A DNA stretch of 45,492 nucleotides from a virus. The notes under the pieces were generated by a model, which ran no database searches, was not told the origin of the DNA, and saw only the letters and a list, made by a program, of their open reading frames with translations. Location of the stretch: positions 1 through 45,492 of IMG/VR virus record IMGVR_UViG_3300020377_000009; one strand, 5' to 3'. The position numbers and the translations under genes are program-made. Positions 39,844 through 45,492 of the stretch are shown piece by piece; position 1 is the first letter of the stretch, and every line of letters begins with the position of its first letter.

Positions 39844-41224
39844 CTGCGTGATCCCTTTCCATAGTGTCTCTATTTATTTCAATCATTTGGGTGTACTGCA
39901 TTTTAGGTAAATGAAATCTATGTTTGATCATTGTTATGATGTGTTTACCAGACTTTCTGTGGTCTTTAGCTTTATCTGCCTCATCAACACCTATCATTTC
40001 GTTTTTAATTAAATGCAGATTTATTGTTTTGCCGACTTGTATTTCTTTGTCGCCAGGAACACCTAACTTATAAGAGTAATTACCTAAATGTTGATCGGTT
40101 GAGTTTTTATATGGAACTGCATTAAGCGTATCTTCATTGTAAGTCATATGACTTGGCGCATTGTATGCATCACCTGAATATGCAAATACAAATTCTTTTC
40201 CATTATATTCACTTAGTGTTTTTCCATTATATAGTTTTCTGTCAGATGCTACTTTAAATTTTGAAAGTTTAGGTAGTGCTTCAAATTCATCTTTATAGTT
40301 CCATATCTTTTCATCAACTACTTTGTTAGATGTATTTAACGTTTTATATTTTGATCCATAAACACCGTTTAATATATGAGTTGACACTGGTGTAGTTTCT
40401 AACATTTCAAAGAAAAATGCCATATCTACAGTGTGTTTAAGATCCATCACTGCTCCTTTTTGAACATCTGATCGACCTTCAGGAACATGTTCTTTTTGAG
40501 TGTATAAAGTTCTATCATTTATCGGTGTAGAATCAAACATAGCACGTGATGATTTAAGTTGCATACCGTCAAATAAGGTATTAAACAAGTAAAAAGGAGA
40601 ATTGTCTTCAGAACGAGCTCTACGAGTCAACCATTTTAGTGCGGCATAAGGTGTCCAGTTTGGAATGATAACTTTAAAAGTACCAGCAGTAAGTTCTTCT
40701 GCTGTTATTTTTGCTTCACCATTTGTTTCACCTATAAGAAACTCATCATGTATTTCTTTCATAATATCGCCAATTGTTCCGGTATATGCTTGAGAAATTA
40801 TGTTTAATGAATTTAAAAAGTAAGCTTCTTCAACTAATCTAAGTTGATAACTTAAAGTAAAGTCATTTTCTTTTGAAACATTTTCAATTGACCTTACAAA
40901 AAATGTTAAGTCTTTTGTCCACTCTTTGTGTGTACTGTCAATAGCTCCTTTATGAATAGTAAAAGTTACTTTTTCTTGACCTACTAAAGGTAAATTTGCA
41001 AGAACACCTACACCGTCAGTTATGAGCATGTCGGCTGTCAATATTCTTAAGTCAATTGATTCATTAACATCAATTGCAACAACTAAGTCTGTAATGTCAA
41101 TTGTCTTACCTGTAGATCCTGACTGACCAGGAGGACCTCCAGCTACCATGTGACTCGGTTCAATTATTACTTGAGTGACTTCTGTTTCTACCGGAGAAGA
41201 AACTGGGTCGTGTGGATTAGCCAT
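39833..41224 (-). CDS. 27: Baseplate hub protein, gp27-like
   Basis: 463 residues (T4 gp27: 391). VAIDVNESIDLRILTADMLI with LPLVGQEKVTFTI and FFVRSIENVSKENDFTLSYQ represent the first beta domain; FKVIIPNWTPYAALKWLTRR and SPFYLFNTLFDGMQL resemble the part of T4 gp27 after IPWTSTFENYLSYV. The C-terminal strands (KTINLHLIKN, KHIITMIKHRFHLPKMQYTQ) form the tube-like fold. It is the torus that holds gp5, consistent with its place before gp5. A short collagen-like GPPGQSGSTG lies near residue 30. Confidence 0.7.
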   Translation of the reverse strand: MANPHDPVSSPVETEVTQVIIEPSHMVAGGPPGQSGSTGKTIDITDLVVAIDVNESIDLRILTADMLITDGVGVLANLPLVGQEKVTFTIHKGAIDSTHKEWTKDLTFFVRSIENVSKENDFTLSYQLRLVEEAYFLNSLNIISQAYTGTIGDIMKEIHDEFLIGETNGEAKITAEELTAGTFKVIIPNWTPYAALKWLTRRARSEDNSPFYLFNTLFDGMQLKSSRAMFDSTPINDRTLYTQKEHVPEGRSDVQKGAVMDLKHTVDMAFFFEMLETTPVSTHILNGVYGSKYKTLNTSNKVVDEKIWNYKDEFEALPKLSKFKVASDRKLYNGKTLSEYNGKEFVFAYSGDAYNAPSHMTYNEDTLNAVPYKNSTDQHLGNYSYKLGVPGDKEIQVGKTINLHLIKNEMIGVDEADKAKDHRKSGKHIITMIKHRFHLPKMQYTQMIEINRDTMERDHADEN

Positions 41225-41933
41225 TTATAACTTTCCTAAACTCATCAGTTATTTCACTTATTCTTGAAGGTTTTATAACTTTAATTCTTTCTCTTGCATC
41301 ATTAAGTTCTCTTTCATGCTCATCATTAGTAACAGTCACAGCACCCGCAGTTCCTCTTGGAACCCTACCATCATCAGATGTTGTAAAATGATGTGTAGCA
41401 TTTCTAAAAGGAGTTTCTCCTGTTATATTAACAATTTCGTTTGATGTTCCGCCTTGTATTGTTTCTGCTCGAAATAGTCCAGTCTTATCACTTATTCTTA
41501 TCCAACCGAGATTAGGATCTTTTGAAACTACTTTACCAGTTGCTCCAGATAAAAGACCAGTTACGGTTTCACCTATCGTCAATTTATCATGAACGGTAGT
41601 AGCCACAGCAAAATTAAGAGCATGACCTGTGTAATTTTTATTAATATGATCTTCTATTTGTACTTGGCTCATAGGCCAATCTTTATGTAAATTTTTAAGG
41701 TTTTCATTTACAAGAAAAAATGTCCAATAAAGATTTGGTGTACCATATAATTTTTGAGATACATGATCAGGTCTTTCACTGTCTTGTACTTGATAGTAGT
41801 TATATAAACTTATATCATCAATTGTTTTACTACTTACGATCTTAGCAAATCTAAAAACATCAACTATAGAACGTGTGTCTTTATTGCCATCAAGATCATA
41901 ATCAATAAGTGGAAAATTTCTAAAATATTGCAT
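41217..41933 (-). CDS. 53: Baseplate wedge protein gp53
   Basis: 238 residues (T4 gp53: 196). MQYFRNFPLIDYDLDGNKDT, then VVDVFRFAKIV-like strand, YNYYQVQDSERPDHVSQKLY and GTPNLYWTFFLVNENL (residues about 45-80) are the signature of gp53. Extra residues about 120-215 form a beta-rich insertion (TIGETVTGLLSGATGKVVSK). The helical C-terminus (RERIKVIKPSRISEITDEFR) is conserved. gp53 locks adjacent wedges around the hub. It overlaps both neighbours by 1-8 nt. Confidence 0.85.
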   Translation of the reverse strand: MQYFRNFPLIDYDLDGNKDTRSIVDVFRFAKIVSSKTIDDISLYNYYQVQDSERPDHVSQKLYGTPNLYWTFFLVNENLKNLHKDWPMSQVQIEDHINKNYTGHALNFAVATTVHDKLTIGETVTGLLSGATGKVVSKDPNLGWIRISDKTGLFRAETIQGGTSNEIVNITGETPFRNATHHFTTSDDGRVPRGTAGAVTVTNDEHERELNDARERIKVIKPSRISEITDEFRKVING

Positions 41934-42883
41934 TAAGTTCCTCCCATCGCGCCTGAAGCTCCTGGCGGTCCTTGTTGACTACCAGTGGATGTTCTTATTC
42001 CTGCACTCTGCATGATACCTTTTCTATCAAGAACTTTTGTTTCTTGAAAGTTGACAGTAAGATCTACTTCATTTGGACTTCCATCTCTCATAAGAGCAGG
42101 TGATGTTGGATTATAGTTTACTGTTACGCCGGTACAATACGCATCATTAAAAGGCATAATTCTTGGCTTTCTTCCTCCAAAAGATATAAAGCTTATTCTA
42201 AATATATTTGGAAACATAAATGAAGCACCACCCGCAATCAATTCGGGATATGCATGAATTCTTATATAATTTATTATATTTTCAATCGTAATAGATTCAT
42301 TTCTGTTTTGCGGAATCAGTTTAAATGTTAAAGCCAGCTGTCTGAAAGTTGGCGATTTAAAAAGCATTGACGCTCTTGGATTAATTGCTACACCTGTTGA
42401 AGCTGCTACTGCTGCACCAGCTGATGTTTTATTTCTAGCAAAATCTTGACCAATTGCTTTGGCGGCTGATGCGAAAGTTCCCATTCCTGAAAGAAGACCG
42501 TTATTTTTTGCTTCATTTGCGCTTGTCAAAAGTGCTGATGTAATACCAGTAAGTTCAGCATTATCATATGTAAGTCCATCAGAAAACGTTATTGTCTGAG
42601 GCATGTAAAGGCTTATTGATCCTAAATTTTTACCAGTAGGAGTTGCACCAGATAGAACTTCTGCAAATCCTCCACTTACTCTTTCAACAATTTGCATCCT
42701 TATCCATGCTGGCTGGCCTTCTGTGTTACTAGGGAATTGCAATCCGCCAAATGCACCAGATGAAGAAACTCTTGCTCCAGAAGCTTCTTTTGATTGTTGG
42801 CCAAGACTTTTTGTTGTTTCACCTTTATTTGTCGCGTCAGATGCAGTTGTTACACTTCCAAAAGCTTCTTGTTCATATGACAT
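41933..42883 (-). CDS. Baseplate tail-tube cap, gp48-like
   Basis: 316 residues. A tube-fold domain with MLFKSPTFRQLALTFKLIPQ and NESITIENIINYIRIHAYPE, then NIFRISFISFGGRKPRIMPF and YCTGVTVNYNPT, is the pattern of the T4 gp48/gp54 proteins that cap the hub and start the tail tube. The N-terminal 50 residues are low-complexity (Ser/Gly/Ala). The C-terminus ends GPPGASGAMGGT, a short collagen-like tail. It opens the leftward hub operon after a late promoter, with a strong AAGAAGG ribosome-binding site. gp48 rather than gp54 is favoured by length. Confidence 0.65.
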   Translation of the reverse strand: MSYEQEAFGSVTTASDATNKGETTKSLGQQSKEASGARVSSSGAFGGLQFPSNTEGQPAWIRMQIVERVSGGFAEVLSGATPTGKNLGSISLYMPQTITFSDGLTYDNAELTGITSALLTSANEAKNNGLLSGMGTFASAAKAIGQDFARNKTSAGAAVAASTGVAINPRASMLFKSPTFRQLALTFKLIPQNRNESITIENIINYIRIHAYPELIAGGASFMFPNIFRISFISFGGRKPRIMPFNDAYCTGVTVNYNPTSPALMRDGSPNEVDLTVNFQETKVLDRKGIMQSAGIRTSTGSQQGPPGASGAMGGT

Positions 42884-42907
42884 CCTGAATCCCTTCTTAA
42901 AATCTGT

Positions 42908-42915
42908 TATAAGTA
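42908..42915 (+). promoter_or_regulatory. Variant late promoter TATAAGTA, leaderless gp4
   Basis: TATAAGTA differs in one base from TATAAATA and lies exactly 5 nt before the gp4 ATG at 42921, the spacing seen at gp25 and at 43383. It overlaps the exact leftward TATAAATA at 42914-42921. Confidence 0.5.
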
Positions 42916-42921
42916 TTTATA
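42914..42921 (-). promoter_or_regulatory. T4-type late promoter TATAAATA for the hub operon
   Basis: The minus strand reads TATAAATA exactly. Predicted initiation near 42908 gives a 25-nt leader with AAGAAGG before gp48-like. It shares bases with the opposite-facing variant promoter, so the two may compete. Confidence 0.7.
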
Positions 42922-43367
42922 TGGTTTATAAGGGTCGTTATAAAGTAAAAAACTATAAGAAATACAGAGGTGATCCAACGAAAGTAATCTATCGATCATC
43001 TTGGGAACGTGCTGTTTTCCGTTATCTTGACGGGCACAGCGATATATTAGAGTGGAACTCTGAATCATTTGTCATACCATATAGGTGCCGTACGGATAAT
43101 CGCATGCACCGTTACTTTGTTGATATTTATCTACTTCATAAGAACGGAAAAAAATACCTTGTAGAGATCAAACCAAAATTTCAAACTGTTCCTCCAAAGA
43201 CACCAAAAAGAAAAACTAAAAAATATCTTAATGAAGTTAAAACATATGTTAAGAATATGAGCAAATGGGAAGCTGCAGAAAAGTGGTCAATTGATCGAGG
43301 ATATAAGTTTCAAATATGGACAGAAGACACTTTAACTAACATGGGTATTAAAATCCTTAAGGGTTAG
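42921..43367 (+). CDS. 4: Head completion protein gp4
   Basis: 148 residues (T4 gp4: 150) from the ATG at 42921; the open frame extends upstream to 42723, but that part overlaps the divergent gp48-like gene and is not coding. RSSWERAVFRYLDGHSDILE, WNSESFVIPYRCRTDN, YFVDIYLLHKNGKKYLVEIK and KFQIWTEDTL show the endonuclease-like core (E-x(n)-D-x(n)-ExK) of gp4. It completes packaged heads and joins the tail. There is no ribosome-binding site and the start lies on the predicted first transcribed base. Confidence 0.85.
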   Translation: MVYKGRYKVKNYKKYRGDPTKVIYRSSWERAVFRYLDGHSDILEWNSESFVIPYRCRTDNRMHRYFVDIYLLHKNGKKYLVEIKPKFQTVPPKTPKRKTKKYLNEVKTYVKNMSKWEAAEKWSIDRGYKFQIWTEDTLTNMGIKILKG

Positions 43368-43369
43368 TG

Positions 43370-43377
43370 TATAAATA
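43370..43377 (+). promoter_or_regulatory. Late promoter giving a leaderless transcript
   Basis: TATAAATA-GAAGT-ATGGC. The spacer is 5 nt, so +1 falls on the A of the ATG at 43383. The 18 nt to the second codon match those at gp25 in all but one base. Confidence 0.75.
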
Positions 43378-43382
43378 GAAGT

Positions 43383-43976
43383 ATGGCAGAGTCTTTATTT
43401 CAAAAATTACAATTTCAAGCATTTCGTGGAGGAATACCTCCAAGGACAGAAGAGTCACGTGAATGGTTCCGTGATAAACTTAAAACAATGAGGACTGTAA
43501 ACAGACAGTCTTTAATAAGAGATTCACAACTTGTTCGTACAACACGTCCAAGGATGGGTGAAATGTTGATGTTCTTTTATGACCCAAAGAATAAACAAAC
43601 ACTTCCATATTATGATACGTTTCCTTTAATTATCATGGTTGAAAAAGCACCAGGTGGTTTTTATGGTTTAAATCTACATTATCTACCTCCTGCTTTAAGG
43701 GCAAAATTCTTTGACGCTCTTATGCAAACTATGACTAATCAAAGATATGATGACACTACAAGATTTAAAGCAAGATATAGAATACTTAAAAGTGTAAGGA
43801 AACTGAGATTCTTTGAGCCGTGTTTTAAACACTATTTAACACAGCATATCAAATCAAGAATAGCAAAAGTTGAAGCACCTGAATGGGAAATTGCTCTATT
43901 CATGCCAACACAAAGATTTAAAAAGCAGAGAGTCACTGCCGTTTACAAAGACTCTAGAAAGGCAATATATTCATGA
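43383..43976 (+). CDS. Conserved T4-like virion protein of unknown role
   Basis: 197 residues, basic. TTRPRMGEMLMFFYDPKNKQ, TLPYYDTFPLIIMVEKAPGG and FYGLNLHYLPPALRAKFFDA form a conserved core in T4-like marine phages; a C-terminal helical part (YRILKSVRKLRFFEPCFKHY, WEIALFMPTQRFKKQ) follows. Adjacent to gp4 it could be gp2-like (DNA end protection) or a tail completion factor, but no certain T4 counterpart is recognised. Translation probably starts on a leaderless mRNA. Its stop overlaps the next start (ATGA). Confidence 0.5.
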   Translation: MAESLFQKLQFQAFRGGIPPRTEESREWFRDKLKTMRTVNRQSLIRDSQLVRTTRPRMGEMLMFFYDPKNKQTLPYYDTFPLIIMVEKAPGGFYGLNLHYLPPALRAKFFDALMQTMTNQRYDDTTRFKARYRILKSVRKLRFFEPCFKHYLTQHIKSRIAKVEAPEWEIALFMPTQRFKKQRVTAVYKDSRKAIYS

Positions 43977-44617
43977 CGTATCCCGCCAATATTGACTCGC
44001 TTAAATCTACTATAGGTAGAAGAACGGGTCTAGCAAAAGCAAATAGATTTGCAGTCTATATGAACTTACCTCTTGTCAGTATTGACGTAGGAAGTATCAT
44101 AACGAATGTAGTTTCTGGTAATTTCAATCCATTACAGGTACTCAATGATCCGAGAGATATTTCACTTCTTTGTGAAACAGCGCAGTTGCCTGGAAGGTCT
44201 ATTGCTACAAATGAGTATATGACAAATATGAAAGCTAGAAAAATACCGTATGGATACATCAGTGATGATGTAGCCTTTACGTTCTTGCTTACTGGAGATT
44301 ATTATATCAAAGATGTTTTTGATAAATGGCTTTCTAAAATAGTTGATCTTGATAGAAAGACTTTACACTACAAAGATGATTTTGTATCTGAAGTAGAGAT
44401 ACAACAGCTAAATGATCAAAATATTCCGGTTTACTCGTGTAAACTGCGTAAAGCATTTCCTATAAATATCAGTACGGTGGATTTAGGAAATACAAATGAA
44501 AACACCGTGTCAAGAGTAACAGTCACATTTGCATATGATGACTGGAGAGAAACAAGTAGCACTGGCTCTGCCATTGCAGCAAAAATTGGAAATGAAATTT
44601 TCAATAGATTTTTTTAA
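43973..44617 (+). CDS. Tail-tube-fold protein (gp54/gp19-like)
   Basis: 214 residues. GLAKANRFAVYMNLP near residue 20, LCETAQLPGRSI (about 63-74), VAFTFLLTGDYYIKDVFDKW (about 94-113), YKDDFVSEVEIQQLN and VSRVTVTFAYDDWRE form the pattern of tail-tube subunits: start strand, PGR-type loop, tube strands and closing strand. Next to gp26 and distant from a sheath gene, it is more likely the tube initiator (gp54-like) than the main tube protein gp19. It overlaps the upstream gene by 4 nt. Confidence 0.6.
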   Translation: MTYPANIDSLKSTIGRRTGLAKANRFAVYMNLPLVSIDVGSIITNVVSGNFNPLQVLNDPRDISLLCETAQLPGRSIATNEYMTNMKARKIPYGYISDDVAFTFLLTGDYYIKDVFDKWLSKIVDLDRKTLHYKDDFVSEVEIQQLNDQNIPVYSCKLRKAFPINISTVDLGNTNENTVSRVTVTFAYDDWRETSSTGSAIAAKIGNEIFNRFF

Positions 44618-44630
44618 GGATTATTAAAAT

Positions 44631-45341
44631 ATGAGCTTACCTTTAGTAAATACCGCAAAGCATACCGTTAAGTTGCCGGGTTGCGGTTTGAATGTAGAGT
44701 ACCGACCTTTCTTTGTTAAAGAACAAAAGATACTACTGCAAGCGACTGAAAGCGAAGATCCAGCACAAATCGCAAGTGCAACAAATGATATGGTAAAAGC
44801 CTGCACATTTGAAAAGCTTAATCTGGAAGATATTACATCAACTGATATTGAATATCTACTACTTAAAATCAGAGCTAAGAGCGTTGGTGAAACCGCCAAA
44901 ATACAACTTAAATGTTCACATTGTGAGCATCCAAATGAATATGAACTTAATTTAGATTCAATTGAACCTACCGGTGAAAATGCAGATGAACAAAAAGTTC
45001 AAATAAATGATTCAGTTGGTGTTTGTTTTAAATTACCTACAGTTGGTAGACTAAAAGAATTTATGCAGATATCAGGAGGAACTGCTGCTGATACTCTAAT
45101 TGCGACAATGGGCGCATCTGTAGATTATGTGTATGATGCAGATGCTGTATATCCTTCAAGTGATCAAACACCTGAAGAGATTGTACAGTTTTTAGAATCA
45201 CTTAACTCAGAGCAATTTAAAAATGCACAAGGTGCCTTTGATAATTTTCCAAGGCTTATCCATGATGTTGAATTTAAATGTTCTAAATGTAACGAAGAAA
45301 CACAATTACAATTAGGAGGTATTGGCGATTTTTTAGGGTAG
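44631..45341 (+). CDS. 26: Baseplate hub assembly protein gp26
   Basis: 236 residues (T4 gp26: 208). The start (LPLVNTAKHTVKLPGCGLNV, YRPFFVKEQKILLQA) is typical of gp26-like proteins. KCSHCEHP (C95, C98) and KCSKCNEE (C217, C220) make a possible zinc-binding pair. The ribosome-binding sequence is AAGGA, 12 nt upstream. The frame ends at TAG immediately after GAT TTT TTA GGG, where a -1 slip would extend it into the gp51 frame. gp26 and gp51 assist hub assembly in T4. Confidence 0.8.
   Translation: MSLPLVNTAKHTVKLPGCGLNVEYRPFFVKEQKILLQATESEDPAQIASATNDMVKACTFEKLNLEDITSTDIEYLLLKIRAKSVGETAKIQLKCSHCEHPNEYELNLDSIEPTGENADEQKVQINDSVGVCFKLPTVGRLKEFMQISGGTAADTLIATMGASVDYVYDADAVYPSSDQTPEEIVQFLESLNSEQFKNAQGAFDNFPRLIHDVEFKCSKCNEETQLQLGGIGDFLG
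45329..45335 (+). other. -1 ribosomal frameshift slippery site T_TTT_TTA
   Basis: TTTTTTA in the exact register X_XXY_YYZ relative to the gp26 frame (GAT TTT TTA), two codons before the stop. After a -1 slip the next codons read AGG GTA GCT and continue open to the window end. A small hairpin (CATG A TTCT CTAG AGAA CATG, 45350-45370) lies 15 nt downstream. Confidence 0.7.
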
Positions 45342-45492
45342 CTCTTTCTCATGATTCTCTAGAGAACATGATTCGGATGAACTTTGCATTACTATATTAC
45401 CACAAGTGGTCACTTACAGAAATAGAAATGATGGTTCCATGGGAAAGAGAAATATACGTAGCTTTATTATTAGACGCAATTGAAGAACAAAA
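45335..45492 (+). CDS. gp51-like hub assembly protein, -1 frame, cut by window edge
   Basis: Read in the -1 frame from the slippery site this gives RVALSHDSLENMIRMNFALL, then YYHKWSLTEIEMMVPWEREI and YVALLLDAIEEQ, open to the last base. The helical WSLTEI(E)xMxPWERE(I/V)YxALL pattern resembles the product that follows gp26 in T4-like phages (gp51). An ATG at 45368 could also start it independently, with only a weak AGAG upstream. Whether it is made mainly as a gp26 fusion cannot be told from the sequence. Confidence 0.6.

Noticed and set aside
42723-42920. N-terminal extension of gp4
   Set aside because: It overlaps the gp48-like gene on the other strand and the late promoters; the start at 42921 gives the usual gp4 length.
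1-45492. CRISPR arrays, insertion sequences, integrase or attachment sites
   Set aside because: No regularly spaced repeats, transposase or integrase genes, or terminal inverted repeats were seen.

Overview
This window looks like part of the genome of a marine T4-like myovirus (contractile tail) infecting a bacterium. It carries recognisable T4-type baseplate genes: 4, 26, 53, 27-like, 5, 25, 6 and 8. It has T4-type late promoters (TATAAATA) and a phage-encoded tRNA. Its modular tail-fibre genes and a 1751-residue fibre/baseplate protein resemble those of T4-like cyanophages and pelagiphages. No photosynthesis gene is visible, so the host cannot be named. Most of the window is AT-rich, but parts of the central accessory region are clearly richer in GC.

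Layout. (1) Positions 1-12525, minus strand: tail-fibre and tip genes read leftward from late promoters near 12550, 5708 and perhaps 10352. They are small beta-rich modular proteins: shared N-terminal anchors, a repeated beta module, a family of tip domains, a C1q-like domain and a cupredoxin-like domain. (2) 12627-16154, plus strand: five overlapping genes behind a strong sigma70-type promoter, encoding a radical SAM enzyme, a GNAT-like protein and three 2-oxoglutarate/iron oxygenase-like proteins. One of the three has HxA where HxD is expected. (3) 16128-17070: a kinase-like gene on the minus strand, then a 59-residue ORF plus tRNA-Arg(UCU) on the plus strand with their own promoter. (4) 17197-24564, minus strand: two short genes at the end, an Asp-hydroxylase-like protein, a radical SAM/SPASM protein split by a frameshift, a two-domain glycosyltransferase, two more glycosyltransferase-like proteins, a methyltransferase-like protein, a nitroreductase, small membrane or secreted proteins and a charged hypothetical. 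(5) 24566-42883, minus strand: fibre proteins, the 1751-residue protein, gp8, a gp7-position protein, gp6, gp25, a coiled-coil protein, a PAAR-M15 peptidase fusion, gp5, gp27-like, gp53 and gp48-like. (6) 42921-45492, plus strand: gp4, a conserved unknown, a tube-fold (gp54-like) protein, gp26, and the start of gp51 in the -1 frame.

How it works together. Regions 5 and 6 build the baseplate: central hub and spike, wedges and tube start. gp5 here has no lysozyme domain. A cell-wall peptidase is instead fused to the PAAR spike tip. Region 1 and 24.5-31.6 kb supply fibres and receptor-binding tips. The island at 12.6-24.6 kb holds redox, radical and glycosyl-transfer enzymes that could build or decorate a glycan, a nucleotide or a virion protein; the substrate is not visible.

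Most notable signals: a canonical U_UUU_UUA slippery site joining gp26 to gp51; three late promoters placed so that transcription would start on the A of the start codon (leaderless mRNA); a TauD-family protein with the HxA signature known from non-haem iron halogenases; and a frameshifted radical SAM/SPASM gene.
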